Shown here: one piece after another, positions 39,250 to 48,986 of the stretch
How the letters are laid out: each line of letters begins with the position of its first letter
Position numbering within the stretch: position 1 is the stretch's first letter
DNA from: Enterobacter bugandensis
Lineage (GTDB): Bacteria > Pseudomonadota > Gammaproteobacteria > Enterobacterales > Enterobacteriaceae
NCBI RefSeq assembly: GCF_900324475.1
Contig: NZ_LT992502.1
Coordinates: 2,232,001 to 2,296,000 of the forward strand
Length of the DNA stretch: 64,000 nucleotides
Direction: 5' to 3'
Translations under genes and position numbers: made by a program
The notes under the pieces: generated by a model
What the model saw: the letters and a program-made list of their open reading frames with translations, nothing else
What the model was told of the DNA's origin: nothing
Databases searched by the model: none

Positions 39250-40023
39250 ATGAAATTACGCGCGTTAGTTGTCGGCATGGGATTGCTGTGTACCTTTTCC
39301 TCCTTCGCGGCCACCGAGCTGCGCTACGGTCTGGAAGCGGAATATCCGCCGTTTGAAAGCCGTAATGCGGCAGGCGAACTGGAAGGGTTTGACGTTGAGC
39401 TGGGAAATGCCATCTGCAAAGCGGCAGCGCTGAAGTGCAGCTGGGTCGAAACCTCGTTTGACGCGCTGATCCCGGGGCTGGTGGCGAAGAAGTTTGACGC
39501 CATCAATTCGGCGATGAACATTACCGAGCAGCGCCGCAAGAGCATCGATTTTACCCAGCCGATCTACCGCATTCCGTCTCAGCTGGTGGGCAAGGCCGGT
39601 ACGGCGGTCGAAGCAACGCCTGAAGGGCTGAAGGGGAAAACCATCGGCGTGCTGCAGGGGTCGATTCAGGAAACCTATGCCAAAGAGCACTGGGAAAAGC
39701 AGGGTGTCACCGTGGTGTCGTATAAAGATCAAAATATGGCCTGGGGTGACCTGCTGAATGGCCGCATTGACGCCTCGCTGGTCATGTCCGCGGCCGGGCA
39801 GGCGGGTTTCCTCAGCAAGCCGCAGGGAAAAGGGTTTGGCTTCATCGGCAAACCGGTGTCTGACGACACTATCCTCGGCAGTGGGATCGGCTTTGGGTTG
39901 CGCAAAGGTGACGAGGCCACCAAAAAGCAGCTTGATGCCGCCATTGATAAAGTACGTGCCGACGGCACGATCGCCAAACTCGCTGATAAGTACTTCCCGG
40001 GTATCGATGTCAGCGTAAAATAA
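39250..40023 (+). CDS. Periplasmic amino-acid-binding protein (HisJ/ArgT family)
   Basis: The 257-residue secreted solute-binding protein has a signal peptide (MKLRALVVGMGLLCTFSSFA, cut near AFA/AT), then ELRYGLEAEYPPFESR and GFDVELGNAICK, typical of polar-amino-acid binders. Conserved INSAMNITEQRRKSIDFTQPIY and NGRIDASLVMS follow. Ligand is probably a basic or polar amino acid (inference). GAGGAG sits 6 bases before ATG 39250. No permease or ATPase gene is adjacent, so it is an orphan that may use a shared transporter. It pairs with the upstream aminotransferase gene. Confidence 0.9.
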   Translation: MKLRALVVGMGLLCTFSSFAATELRYGLEAEYPPFESRNAAGELEGFDVELGNAICKAAALKCSWVETSFDALIPGLVAKKFDAINSAMNITEQRRKSIDFTQPIYRIPSQLVGKAGTAVEATPEGLKGKTIGVLQGSIQETYAKEHWEKQGVTVVSYKDQNMAWGDLLNGRIDASLVMSAAGQAGFLSKPQGKGFGFIGKPVSDDTILGSGIGFGLRKGDEATKKQLDAAIDKVRADGTIAKLADKYFPGIDVSVK

Positions 40024-40034
40024 CCGCCTCATTG

Positions 40035-40068
40035 GCCCCGTCAGCTGATGTCCTGACGGGGCATTTTT
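40035..40068 (+). terminator. Intrinsic terminator of the aminotransferase/binding-protein unit
   Basis: Perfect 10-bp arms gccccgtcag (40035-40044) and ctgacggggc (40053-40062), 8-base loop, then attttt. Confidence 0.85.
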
Positions 40069-40265
40069 CTACACATTTTCCAGGCTTTCTTTACACCACT
40101 TTCGGGCCGTTCTGGTCGACAGAAAATATTTCTCACTTTGTTCAGATAATCACCGGCCAACAATTGGATTCTTAACCATTTTTGTTTAGGCTGTGCGTTC
40201 TTTCTTGCCGTCATTTCGCCGAGCGCGAAACACATTCACACGACCATAAGGACGTTTTTCCAGGC

Positions 40266-41921
40266 ATGAATCGCAGACGTTTTCTAAAAGGCTCGCTGGC
40301 TGTGGCAGCCCTGAGCGGCACCTCCGGCCTTGCTTCCCTGTTTTCCAAAGCGGCATATGCGGCTGACTCTGACATCGCTGACGGTCAGAGCCGTCGGTTT
40401 GACTTCTCCGTACTGCAATCCATGGCGCATGACCTGGCGAAAACCCCGTGGGGTGGCGCGCCGCGTCCGCTGCCGGAGACGCTGGCGACCATGACGCCGC
40501 AGGCGTATAACGCCATCCGCTACGATGAAAAACAGTCTCTGTGGAACAACATTGAAGGGCGTCAGCTGGACGTGCAGTTCTTCCATATGGGAATGGGGTT
40601 CCGCCGCCGCGTGCGGATGTTCTCGCTGGACCAGTCTACCTCTATGGCGCGCGAGATCCACTTCCGCCCTGAGCTGTTCAGCTACGGTGACACGGGTGTC
40701 GATACCAAACAGCTGGAAGGGCAAAGCGACCTCGGCTTTGCGGGCTTCCGCGCCTTTAAAGCGCCTGAGCTGGCGCGCCGCGATATCGTCTCTTTCCTCG
40801 GGGCGAGCTATTTCCGCGCGGTGGACGACACCTACCAGTACGGGCTTTCCGCGCGCGGTCTGGCGGTAGATACCTTTACCGACACCCCGGAAGAGTTCCC
40901 GGACTTCACCTCCTTCTGGTTTGAAACCGTCAAGCCTGGCGATACCACCTTTACCGTCTATACGCTGCTGGACAGCCCGAGCGTCACCGGTGCCTATAAA
41001 TTCGTGATCCACTGCGAGAAGAGCCAGGTGATCATGGAGGTGGAAAACCATCTCTACGCGCGTAAGGACATTAAGCAGCTGGGCATCGCGCCGATGACCA
41101 GCATGTTCAGCTGCGGCAACAACGAACGCCGCATGTGCGACACCATTCACCCGCAAATCCACGACTCCGACCGCCTGGCAATGTGGCGCGGCAACGGGGA
41201 GTGGATCTGCCGTCCGCTCAATAACCCGCAGAAGCTGCAGTTTAATGCCTATCTGGACAAAAACCCGAAAGGGTTCGGCCTGCTGCAGCTCGATCGCGAT
41301 TTCTCCCACTATCAGGACGTGATGGGCTGGTATAACAAGCGCCCGAGCCTGTGGGTTGAGCCGCGCAATGACTGGGGGAAAGGATCTATCGCGCTGATGG
41401 AGATCCCAACCACCGGTGAAACGCTGGATAACGTGGTCTGCTTCTGGCAGCCGGAAAAACCGGTGAAAGCGGGCGACGAGCTGGACTTTAAATATCGTCT
41501 CTACTGGAGCGCGCAGCCGCCGGTGCGTTCCCCGCTGGCCAACGTTTACGCGACCCGCACCGGCATGGGCGGCTTCCCGGAGGGCTGGGCGCCGGGCGAA
41601 CACTATCCGAAAGTGTGGGCCCGTCGCTTTGCGATTGATTTCGTTGGCGGCGACCTGAAGGCCGCTGCGCCGAAGGGCATCGAACCGGTGATTACGCTCT
41701 CCAGCGGTGAAGCGAAGCAGGTTGAGATCCTTTACGTTGAGCCGTTTGACGGGTATCGCATTCTGTTTGACTGGTACCCAACGTCGGATTCGACGGAGCC
41801 GGTGGATATGCGCCTGTTCCTGCGCTGCCAGGGCGATGCCATCAGCGAAACCTGGCTGTATCAGTATTTCCCGCCAGCGCCAGATAAACGTCATTACGTT
41901 GATGACCGGGTAATGCGTTAA
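40266..41921 (+). CDS. opgD: Glucan biosynthesis protein D (OpgD/MdoD)
   Basis: Periplasmic protein that controls the structure of osmoregulated periplasmic glucans. The 551-residue length is identical to E. coli OpgD. It has a Tat signal with the twin-arginine block NRRRFLKGS and a cleavage zone near AYAADS, then the OpgD/OpgG domain beginning [21 protein letters not shown] chose ATG 40266 as the start of the Tat signal. Here it precedes rimL directly; E. coli has ydcH between them. Confidence 0.96.
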   Translation: MNRRRFLKGSLAVAALSGTSGLASLFSKAAYAADSDIADGQSRRFDFSVLQSMAHDLAKTPWGGAPRPLPETLATMTPQAYNAIRYDEKQSLWNNIEGRQLDVQFFHMGMGFRRRVRMFSLDQSTSMAREIHFRPELFSYGDTGVDTKQLEGQSDLGFAGFRAFKAPELARRDIVSFLGASYFRAVDDTYQYGLSARGLAVDTFTDTPEEFPDFTSFWFETVKPGDTTFTVYTLLDSPSVTGAYKFVIHCEKSQVIMEVENHLYARKDIKQLGIAPMTSMFSCGNNERRMCDTIHPQIHDSDRLAMWRGNGEWICRPLNNPQKLQFNAYLDKNPKGFGLLQLDRDFSHYQDVMGWYNKRPSLWVEPRNDWGKGSIALMEIPTTGETLDNVVCFWQPEKPVKAGDELDFKYRLYWSAQPPVRSPLANVYATRTGMGGFPEGWAPGEHYPKVWARRFAIDFVGGDLKAAAPKGIEPVITLSSGEAKQVEILYVEPFDGYRILFDWYPTSDSTEPVDMRLFLRCQGDAISETWLYQYFPPAPDKRHYVDDRVMR

Positions 41922-41930
41922 CGATCGATT

Positions 41931-41964
41931 CCCTCTCCCTGTGGGAGAGGGTTAGGGTGAGGGG
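41931..41964. repeat. REP-like palindromic intergenic repeat, copy 2
   Basis: ccctctccc (41931-41939) and gggagaggg (41943-41951) arms followed by ttagggtgagggg. It is the same repeat class as at 21913. It fills the whole opgD-rimL gap, and its G-rich tail (tagggtgagggg) lies directly before the rimL ATG, so it probably supplies the ribosome-binding site. Confidence 0.75.
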
Positions 41965-41966
41965 CA

Positions 41967-42515
41967 ATGACCGCAACACAATCCGAAACTATTCCCGTAT
42001 CTGACGCGCTCGAGCTTCGCGCCGTCGAAGAGCGTTACACCGCCGAACTGCATAACCTCGTCGTCAAAAACAGAGCCTATCTGCAAACCGCCTTTGACTG
42101 GGCGCAGCACGTGGGCAGCGAGGACGATACCCGACGCAACGTGCAGAGTAACCAGTTGCTGCACCAGCGCGGCTACGCCAAAATGTTTTTGATCTTCAGG
42201 GAGGATGCGCTGGTCGGCGTCCTGTCGTTCAATGCGATTGAGCCTGCCAACAAAGCCGCGTATATCGGCTACTGGCTGGATGAAGCACATCAGGGGCAGG
42301 GGATCCTCTCGCAGTCGCTGCAGGCGTTTATGGGCTACTACGCTGAGCGCGGTGAGATCCGCCGTTTTGTGATCAAGTGTCGGGTGGCGAATCAGCACAG
42401 CAACAGCGTGGCCCTGCGCAACGGTTTTACGCTGGAAGGGTGCCTGCGGGAAGCGGAATACCTCAATGGCGCCTATGACGATGTGAACATCTACGGCAAA
42501 ATTTATACCCTATAG
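41967..42515 (+). CDS. rimL: Ribosomal-protein L7/L12 serine N-acetyltransferase RimL
   Basis: Acetylates the N-terminal Ser of L12 to give L7. The 182-residue GNAT protein is collinear with E. coli Rim[37 protein letters not shown] (acetyl-CoA loop), [15 protein letters not shown] and [19 protein letters not shown]. Its last 6 bases overlap the convergent ydcK gene at the palindrome ctatag, which gives each gene its stop. Confidence 0.95.
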   Translation: MTATQSETIPVSDALELRAVEERYTAELHNLVVKNRAYLQTAFDWAQHVGSEDDTRRNVQSNQLLHQRGYAKMFLIFREDALVGVLSFNAIEPANKAAYIGYWLDEAHQGQGILSQSLQAFMGYYAERGEIRRFVIKCRVANQHSNSVALRNGFTLEGCLREAEYLNGAYDDVNIYGKIYTL

Positions 42516-43490
42516 CGCCCCCAGCAGCGGCGTGCGGGTGATGCGCTGGTCGCCGTTGATCACCTTTTCACCGCGCAGGTGAATGCTCTCACCAGCAAAG
42601 GCCTCTATCACCGCATCGTCGGTGATTTCTACCCGATGCTCAATCAGCACGTCGCCGCTGATCCGCGCGCGTCCCTGAATCACCACTTTATCATCCAGCA
42701 TGATCGGCCCGCCGCGCAGCCATGCCTGACCGCCGATCAGGACGTGGTGCTTGATGATGCAGTTTCCTTCCACCACGGCGTTCTCGGCAATCTGAGAGCT
42801 GTAGCGCACGGTAGGGATGGCGTCATCGTCGAAACCGGCTATCACGCGGGCGTTGCCGTACACTTTGGCGCAGTCGCACACCCAGACGTTGTTGAGTTCG
42901 TTACCTTCGAGGATCGCGCAGTCGAACACTTCGGCGCGGTGCTCAACAAACGCGTTATTCACCATCGCCTCGCCGTATATTTGTGCCTGATGCACAATGC
43001 GCGATCGGCTTACCGTCGCCTTGCCGTAGATTTGCAGGATCTGGTCGTGGTCCGGCGTGAGGCCTTTAGCGGCAATGATGACGCTGTTGTGCAGGACGCG
43101 TGCGTCGCCGTAAAGATGGCACTCACCCCGTACGCAGGAGTGCTGAATAGTGACGTTGTCACTTATTCGCGCCCCGTGGCTGACCTCTGCGGCGTCAAGC
43201 CAGCAGTTATCGCCGATATGCGCGTCATGGCTGACGGTGCACGGCAGGGTCAGGCGCGCGTTGCCGGACACGGTTGCGCCAGCGAATACCACGCTGTTTT
43301 CATCGTAGATCCAGCAGTCTCCGTCCTGCGCAAGGGCGCGCTCATCGTCAATCCAGCCGCCTTTCGTGCCGGCCTTCACATCGTTAAAGTCCACCGTAGC
43401 GATAATCTGCCGCAGCGTCGTTGAGTGGGATGTTTCGCCATTTTTCCATTGCCAGAGCCGGGTTTCATCGTTGAGCCGATACTTATTCAT
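42510..43490 (-). CDS. ydcK: YdcK, left-handed beta-helix acyltransferase-like protein
   Basis: The 326-residue protein equals E. coli YdcK in length. Most of it is imperfect hexapeptide-type repeats ([58 protein letters not shown]) predicted to form a left-handed beta-helix like transferases of the LpxA/WbbJ class. The N-terminus [15 protein letters not shown] is typical of YdcK. Acceptor unknown. I chose ATG 43490 over the upstream ATG at 43595, which overlaps the tehA promoter. It is divergent from tehAB. Confidence 0.92.
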   Translation of the reverse strand: MNKYRLNDETRLWQWKNGETSHSTTLRQIIATVDFNDVKAGTKGGWIDDERALAQDGDCWIYDENSVVFAGATVSGNARLTLPCTVSHDAHIGDNCWLDAAEVSHGARISDNVTIQHSCVRGECHLYGDARVLHNSVIIAAKGLTPDHDQILQIYGKATVSRSRIVHQAQIYGEAMVNNAFVEHRAEVFDCAILEGNELNNVWVCDCAKVYGNARVIAGFDDDAIPTVRYSSQIAENAVVEGNCIIKHHVLIGGQAWLRGGPIMLDDKVVIQGRARISGDVLIEHRVEITDDAVIEAFAGESIHLRGEKVINGDQRITRTPLLGAL

Positions 43491-43575
43491 CGTGGGGTCC
43501 CTGATATGCGTCTTCACTAAACGTAGCAAACTTTCGGCTTTCCGTTGTGCTGGCATCCGTTGCTGAAACTCCTTA

Positions 43576-43598
43576 AAATGGCATTTAAAATACATTTT
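43576..43598. promoter_or_regulatory. Putative NsrR-binding site upstream of tehA
   Basis: aaatggcattt (43576-43586), one base, aaatacatttt (43588-43598) is an 11-1-11 palindrome close to the NsrR consensus (AAGATGYATTT and its inverse), about 8/11 and 9/11 matches. E. coli tehAB is a known NsrR target, so nitric-oxide control is likely here too. Confidence 0.6.
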
Positions 43599-43612
43599 AA
43601 AAATTCAAATTA

Positions 43613-44614
43613 ATGAATAAATTAAACAAACCTGAACAGGCGCTTAACCTTCCCGCAGGCTATTTTGGCATGGTGCTGGGCATCATCGGCATGGGTTTCG
43701 CCTGGCGATACGCCAGCACCCTGTGGCCGGTGACGCGCTGGCCGGGTGAGATTCTGGTCGCTCTCGCAGTTGCCTGCTGGTTTTTACTGACGACGGCGTT
43801 TATTACCCGTGCGATCCGTTTCCCGCACAGCGTGCTGGCAGAGATGCGCCACCCGGTAATGAGCAGCTTCGTCAGCCTTTTTCCGGCGACCACCATGCTG
43901 GTCGCCATCGGTTTTGTGCCCTGGTTCCGCCCGGTATCGCTGGCGCTGTTCGGCGTGGGTGTGGTGTTACAGCTTGCTTATTCCGCCTGGCAAAGCGCCG
44001 GGCTCTGGCGAGGCAGGCACCCGCAGGAGGCCACCACGCCCGGATTGTATCTGCCGACGGTGGCGAATAATTTCATCAGCGCGATGGCGTGCGGTGCTCT
44101 GGGGTTCAACGATGCAGGGCTCGTTTTTCTCGGCGCGGGCGTCTTTTCCTGGCTCAGCCTGGAGCCGGTGATCCTCCAGCGTCTTCGCAGCGCCGGGGAG
44201 CTTCCCACCGCGCAGCGCACCGCTTTAGGCATTCAGCTGGCGCCCGCGCTGGTGGCGTGCAGCGCCTGGTTTAGCGTCAACGGTGGGGAAGCCGACACCT
44301 TCGCCAAAATGCTGTTCGGCTACGGCCTGTTGCAGTTGCTCTTTATGCTGCGCCTGCTGCCGTGGTATGTGTCTCAGCCGTTTAACGCCTCCTTCTGGAG
44401 TTTCTCGTTTGGCGTGTCGGCTCTGGCTACCACCGGGCTGCATCTGGGTCACGGCAGTTCGTCTGGATTCTTCCACGCCATTGCCGTGCCGCTGTTTATC
44501 TTTACCAATCTCATCATTGGGATGCTGTTGGTCCGTACGTTTATTCTGCTGATTCAGGGCAAACTTCTGGTGCGCACTGATAAGGCACTGCTTATGCAAT
44601 CTGAGGAAAAATAA
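43613..44614 (+). CDS. tehA: Tellurite-resistance/dicarboxylate transporter family protein TehA
   Basis: The 333-residue inner-membrane protein has ten hydrophobic helices of the TDT/SLAC1 family ([18 protein letters not shown] at the start, [57 protein letters not shown]). It is a channel-like exporter that, with TehB, gives tellurite tolerance when overexpressed. It ends at the base where tehB starts (TAATG overlap), so translation is coupled. Confidence 0.95.
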   Translation: MNKLNKPEQALNLPAGYFGMVLGIIGMGFAWRYASTLWPVTRWPGEILVALAVACWFLLTTAFITRAIRFPHSVLAEMRHPVMSSFVSLFPATTMLVAIGFVPWFRPVSLALFGVGVVLQLAYSAWQSAGLWRGRHPQEATTPGLYLPTVANNFISAMACGALGFNDAGLVFLGAGVFSWLSLEPVILQRLRSAGELPTAQRTALGIQLAPALVACSAWFSVNGGEADTFAKMLFGYGLLQLLFMLRLLPWYVSQPFNASFWSFSFGVSALATTGLHLGHGSSSGFFHAIAVPLFIFTNLIIGMLLVRTFILLIQGKLLVRTDKALLMQSEEK

Positions 44615-45207
44615 TGGCTGTCGATGAAAATTACTTCACAGAGAAATATGGCTTAACCCGTACGCATTCAGAGGTGCTGTACAGCGCGGGGATCGTAAAG
44701 CCCGGCAAGACATTGGATCTGGGCTGCGGAAATGGCCGCAACAGCCTTTACCTGGCGGCCAACGGCCACGAGGTGACCGCCTGGGATAAAAACCCGATGA
44801 GCGTTGATAACATTGAGCGTATCAAGGCGGCAGAAGGGATTGAGAATCTGCACACTGCCGTCAAAGATCTTAACAGCCTGAGCTTTGACGGCGAGTACGA
44901 CTTTATTCTCTCCACCGTGGTGCTGATGTTCCTGGAGGCGAAAACCATTCCGGGCCTTATCGCCAACATGCAGCGCTGCACCAAACCCGGCGGCTACAAC
45001 CTGATCGTTGCCGCGATGGACACGGCGGATTACCCGTGCACCGTCGGCTTCCCGTTTGCGTTCAAAAGCGGTGAGCTGAGCAGCTACTACGAAGGCTGGG
45101 AGCTGCTCAAATACAACGAAGAGGTTGGCGAACTGCACCGCACCGATGAAAACGGCAACCGCATCAAGCTGCGCTTTGCCACCATGCTGGCGCGCAAGAC
45201 CGCTTAA
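44614..45207 (+). CDS. tehB: Tellurite methyltransferase TehB
   Basis: The 197-residue SAM-dependent methyltransferase shows motif [16 protein letters not shown] (about 35-48) and acidic loop [12 protein letters not shown] (about 57-68), then [14 protein letters not shown]. It methylates tellurite and selenite. Its stop overlaps by 4 bp with the convergent pepT-like gene. It shares the tehA promoter. Confidence 0.95.
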   Translation: MAVDENYFTEKYGLTRTHSEVLYSAGIVKPGKTLDLGCGNGRNSLYLAANGHEVTAWDKNPMSVDNIERIKAAEGIENLHTAVKDLNSLSFDGEYDFILSTVVLMFLEAKTIPGLIANMQRCTKPGGYNLIVAAMDTADYPCTVGFPFAFKSGELSSYYEGWELLKYNEEVGELHRTDENGNRIKLRFATMLARKTA

Positions 45208-46433
45208 CGGGCGGCCAGCAGGCAGATCTGCAGGGCAGTCTTGTAAGACGCCTCGAACGACGACAGCGGCAGGAACTCAAACTTCGAGTGGAAATTATGC
45301 GCGCCGGTGAAGAAGTTCGGGGTGAGTAGCCCTTTTGCCGACAGCGCCGCACCGTCCGTGCCGCCGCGCATAGGGATCGGTTTTGGGGTGATGCCGAGCG
45401 ATTCCATCGCCTCAAACATCAGGTCGATGGCGCGCCGGTCTTCACCAATCGCATTGCTGATATTGCTGTAGGTATCTTCAATGCGATAGTCGACCTTCGC
45501 CGTCGGGTGTTGGGCGGCAATCAGCGCGGCGACGTCCGCAATCTGCTGCTTGCGGGCGTCAAAGCTGGCTTTATCAAAATCGCGAATATTAGCCTTTAGC
45601 ACGGCGTCGTTCTGTCCGGCCTGAATGCCGTTAAACCAGATATAGCCCTCGCGGCCCTCGGTGCACTCCGGGGTTTGCTGGCGGTCGAAATGGCTAATGA
45701 AGTCGGTCGCCATCAATAACGGGTTCACCAGTACCCCTTTGGCGGACATCGGGTGCGCCGTCACGCCGGTGAAGTGGATCTCTGCCGCTGCCGCGTTAAA
45801 ATTCTCGTAAACAATTTCTCCCAGCTCACAGCAGTCGATGGTCCAGGCAAAGTCCACGTCGAAGCGTTTCAGATCCAACGCCTTGGCGCCGTTCAGGCCA
45901 ATCTCCTCGTCGGGCACAAACGCGACCACAATGTCGCCATGCTGATGCGCAGCGGTGAGGTTTTCCAGTACGGTCATTACCACCGTCACCGCCGCTTTAT
46001 TGTCTGCGCCCAATACGCTGGTACCGTCGCTGAAAATAATCTCCTCATTCGGATAAGCCAGAATTTCCGGGTGCTCGTTCACGCGCAGCCAGATGTCTTT
46101 TTCCTTATTCAGACAGAGATCTTCACCATTAAACGTTAATATTTGCGGATGAATATTCGGTGATAAACCGACGTCTACGGTATCAATGTGGGTAATAAAG
46201 CCGATGCGCGGCGCGCCGGGCACGTTGCCTTTTTTCACTGCCGTCACGGTCGCGAATTCGTCAATCACGATGTCGTCTAATCCCAGCTGCGCCAGCTCCT
46301 GTGCCAGCTCGCGCGCCATGTCGTGCTGGCCCGGCGTCGAGGGCAGAGTTTTCACTTTCGGATCGCTCTGGCTGGTAATCGCAAGATAGCGGAAAAAACG
46401 GTGCGTTAATTGTCTGGAAAGCGGCGAGCCCAT
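45204..46433 (-). CDS. pepT: Peptidase T-like tripeptide aminopeptidase (PepT paralogue)
   Basis: The 409-residue M20B zinc aminopeptidase has metal ligands visible in THIDTVD (His, Asp), GADNKAAV (Asp), catalytic and bridging Glu in VPDEEIGLN, Asp in TIDCCELGE, and His in [11 protein letters not shown]. Similarity to E. coli PepT is clear but moderate, so this is probably a second PepT-type gene. I chose ATG 46433 (MGSPLSRQ) with aggaag 9 bases upstream. It is divergent from a DppA-like binding protein, suggesting a peptide-scavenging pair. E. coli has nothing comparable between tehB and ydcL. Confidence 0.88.
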   Translation of the reverse strand: MGSPLSRQLTHRFFRYLAITSQSDPKVKTLPSTPGQHDMARELAQELAQLGLDDIVIDEFATVTAVKKGNVPGAPRIGFITHIDTVDVGLSPNIHPQILTFNGEDLCLNKEKDIWLRVNEHPEILAYPNEEIIFSDGTSVLGADNKAAVTVVMTVLENLTAAHQHGDIVVAFVPDEEIGLNGAKALDLKRFDVDFAWTIDCCELGEIVYENFNAAAAEIHFTGVTAHPMSAKGVLVNPLLMATDFISHFDRQQTPECTEGREGYIWFNGIQAGQNDAVLKANIRDFDKASFDARKQQIADVAALIAAQHPTAKVDYRIEDTYSNISNAIGEDRRAIDLMFEAMESLGITPKPIPMRGGTDGAALSAKGLLTPNFFTGAHNFHSKFEFLPLSSFEASYKTALQICLLAAR

Positions 46434-46541
46434 AGTGTTTTCTTCCTTATTTATTTTTCGGGTGTTTGCCACTTCACTTTAATGTTATTTATGAAATGGC
46501 AAAAGAATTAATTAGCCGTCGAATTAAAAAGACAGGAATAA

Positions 46542-48140
46542 ATGATGACAAGCAAACGCACAACGTTAACGCTGGCACTCGCTGCGCTCACGGTCAGTTC
46601 CACCGTAGCCGCGAAAACGCTGGTGTATTGCTCCGAAGGGTCACCGGAAAACTTTAATCCCCAGTTATACACCTCGGGCACCAGCGTGGATGCCAGCGCA
46701 GTGCCGGTCTACAACCGGTTGGTCGATTTCAAACCCGGCACCACGGAGCTGGTGCCGAGCCTGGCAGAGCGCTGGGAGGTGAGCGACGACGGCAAGGTTT
46801 ATACCTTCCATCTGCGTAAAGGAGTGAAGTTTCAGAGCAATAAATTCTTCACGCCGACCCGCGATTTTAACGCCGATGACGTGATCTTCTCGTTTATGCG
46901 CCAGAAGGACGTGAACCATCCCTATCACAACGTCTCAAACGGCAGCTATTCCAACTTCGAAAGCCTGGAGTTTGGCAGCCTGATTACCGCTATTGATAAA
47001 GTCGATGACCACACGGTGCGCTTTACCCTGGCGCACCCTGAAGCGCCGTTTGTTGCGGATCTGGCATGGTATTTTGCCTCGATCCTCTCCGCGGAGTATG
47101 CCGATGCAATGTTGAAAGCGGGCACGCCGGAGAAGGTGGATATGCAGCCCATTGGCACCGGGCCGTTTAAGCTGGCGCAGTATCAGAAGGATTCCCGCAT
47201 TCTGTTTACGGCGTTTGCCGACTACTGGCAGGGGAAATCAAAGCTGGACAGGCTGGTCTTTACCATCACCCCGGATCCCTCCGTGCGTTTTGCCAAAATT
47301 GAGAAAAACGAATGCCAGGTGATGCCGTTCCCGAACCCGGCGGATCTGCCGCGTATGAAGGCTAATAAAGATATTACGCTGATGAGCAAGGCCGGGCTGA
47401 ACACGGGTTTCCTGGCGTTTAATACCCAAAAACCGCCGCTGGATAACGTGAAGGTCCGTCAGGCGCTGGCGATGGCCATCAACAAACCGGCCATTATTGA
47501 CGCGGTGTTCCACGGTACCGGCACCGCGGCGAAAAACCTGCTGCCGCCGGGCGTCTGGAGTGCTGACAGCGAGCTGAAGGATTACGATTACGATCCTGAA
47601 AAAGCGAAAGCGTTACTGAAAGAGGCCGGTTTAGCCGGCGGCATGAGTATTGACCTGTGGGCGATGCCCGTCCAGCGGCCCTATAACCCGAACGCCAGAC
47701 GGATGGCGGAGATGATTCAGGCTGACTGGGCGAAGGTGGGGGTGCAGACCAAAATTGTCACCTACGAATGGGGCGAATATCTCAAGCGCGTGAAGGACGG
47801 TGAACATCAGGCTGCCCTGATGGGCTGGACGACGGCCACCGGCGATCCGGACAACTTCTTTGGCCCGCTGTTTACCTGCACCTCGGCCAACGGCGGTTCG
47901 AATTCGGCGAAGTGGTGCTATAAGCCGTTTGATAAAATTATCGCGGAAGCAAAATCAACTACCGATCGCGACAAGCGCGTAGCGCTGTATAAAGAGGCGC
48001 AGCAGATCATGCATGACCAGATGCCGGCGGTCATGATTGCGCATTCAACGATCTTCGAACCGGTGCGCAAAGAGGTGACAGGTTACGAAATCGATCCGTT
48101 TGGCAAACATTTGTTCTGGCAGGTGGATATTAATCAGTAA
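46542..48140 (+). CDS. Periplasmic dipeptide/peptide-binding protein (DppA-like)
   Basis: The 532-residue secreted protein of the SBP family 5 has a signal peptide (ending ...STVAA/KTLVYCSEG), ASAVPVYNRLVDFKPG near the start, RLGKGVKF-type motif HLRKGVKFQSNKFF, LTWRFTL-type strands, PIGTGPFKLAQYQKDSRI, and DNVKVRQALAMAINK. It resembles DppA closely but is a paralogue. No permease genes follow. It likely shares the Dpp membrane complex and works with the divergent pepT-like gene. Two tandem ATGs exist (46542, 46545). Confidence 0.9.
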   Translation: MMTSKRTTLTLALAALTVSSTVAAKTLVYCSEGSPENFNPQLYTSGTSVDASAVPVYNRLVDFKPGTTELVPSLAERWEVSDDGKVYTFHLRKGVKFQSNKFFTPTRDFNADDVIFSFMRQKDVNHPYHNVSNGSYSNFESLEFGSLITAIDKVDDHTVRFTLAHPEAPFVADLAWYFASILSAEYADAMLKAGTPEKVDMQPIGTGPFKLAQYQKDSRILFTAFADYWQGKSKLDRLVFTITPDPSVRFAKIEKNECQVMPFPNPADLPRMKANKDITLMSKAGLNTGFLAFNTQKPPLDNVKVRQALAMAINKPAIIDAVFHGTGTAAKNLLPPGVWSADSELKDYDYDPEKAKALLKEAGLAGGMSIDLWAMPVQRPYNPNARRMAEMIQADWAKVGVQTKIVTYEWGEYLKRVKDGEHQAALMGWTTATGDPDNFFGPLFTCTSANGGSNSAKWCYKPFDKIIAEAKSTTDRDKRVALYKEAQQIMHDQMPAVMIAHSTIFEPVRKEVTGYEIDPFGKHLFWQVDINQ

Positions 48141-48147
48141 TTTTCTC

Positions 48148-48175
48148 TGCCCGGTACGCTGCCGGGCACTCTTTT
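48148..48175 (+). terminator. Intrinsic terminator of the dppA-like gene
   Basis: Arms tgcccgg (48148-48154) and ccgggca (48162-48168) with a 7-base loop, then ctctttt. Confidence 0.8.
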
Positions 48176-48274
48176 CGCAATTTGTGCTCCCCACGTCATT
48201 TTTTGTCACAACAAACTCACCGAACTTTTGCTATAACTTCAAATGCATACTTGCAGATTACATGGAAAACTATC

Positions 48275-48949
48275 ATGCGTACTCAAACTTTTTTTAAAGT
48301 TGCAGTGCTTACGGGTTTATTGGCAGTGGCGGGCTGTTCTTCAAAAGTCGCGGCTCCAGAACAATATTCAGGCTTTTTAAAAGATTATTCCGGCTTGCAG
48401 CAGACGACGTCTGCAACGGGTAAACCAACGCTGCGTTGGGTTGACCCTTCCTATAACGAAGCCAACTATGACAGCATTATCTGGACGCCAATCACCTATT
48501 ATCCAACGCCAAAACCGACGACTCAGATCGGGAAACAAACCCTTGATGAGCTGCTGAATTACACCAATAACAAAATGAAAACGGCTATTGGTACCCGTAA
48601 GCCGATTGTGACCACGCCGGGTAAACACAGCCTGATTTTCCGCGGTGCTATCACCGGGGTGAGTTCGCAGAAAGAAGGACTGCAGTTCTATGAAGTGGTG
48701 CCGGTCGCGCTGGTAGTAGCAGGTACGCAGATGGCTACCGGCCATCGCACCATGGATACCCATCTCTACTTTGAAGGTGAGCTGATCGACGCGGCCACCA
48801 ATAAACCGGTGATGAAGGTGGTTCGTAAAGGTGAAGGTAAAGAGCTGAATAACGAAAGTACGCCGATGACCTTTGCGACGCTGAAGCAGGTTGTTGACGA
48901 CATGGCGACGGACGCCACCATGTTTGACGTGCATAAAACAGCGAAATAA
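48275..48949 (+). CDS. ydcL: YdcL lipoprotein (DUF3313)
   Basis: The 224-residue outer-membrane-directed lipoprotein has signal peptide with lipobox LAVAGC (Cys about 20), +2 Ser (outer membrane sorting). It is collinear with E. coli YdcL: SGFLKDYSGLQQTTSATGKP, LRWVDPSYNEANYDSI, and EVVPVALVVAGTQMATGHRT. Function unknown. I chose ATG 48275 with ggaaaa upstream. It is monocistronic, flanked by terminators on both sides. Confidence 0.94.
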   Translation: MRTQTFFKVAVLTGLLAVAGCSSKVAAPEQYSGFLKDYSGLQQTTSATGKPTLRWVDPSYNEANYDSIIWTPITYYPTPKPTTQIGKQTLDELLNYTNNKMKTAIGTRKPIVTTPGKHSLIFRGAITGVSSQKEGLQFYEVVPVALVVAGTQMATGHRTMDTHLYFEGELIDAATNKPVMKVVRKGEGKELNNESTPMTFATLKQVVDDMATDATMFDVHKTAK

Positions 48950-48956
48950 CGTTAAG

Positions 48957-48986
48957 CGGCCTGCATTGCGCAGGCCGTTTTTTTTT
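48957..48986 (+). terminator. Intrinsic terminator of ydcL
   Basis: Perfect 8-bp arms cggcctgc (48957-48964) and gcaggccg (48970-48977), loop attgc, then nine Ts. The T-run touches the stop codon of the convergent EamA gene. Confidence 0.92.

Noticed and set aside
40284..41894. Minus-strand open frame of about 536 codons opposite opgD
   Set aside because: Antisense shadow of a strongly conserved gene; no ribosome site.
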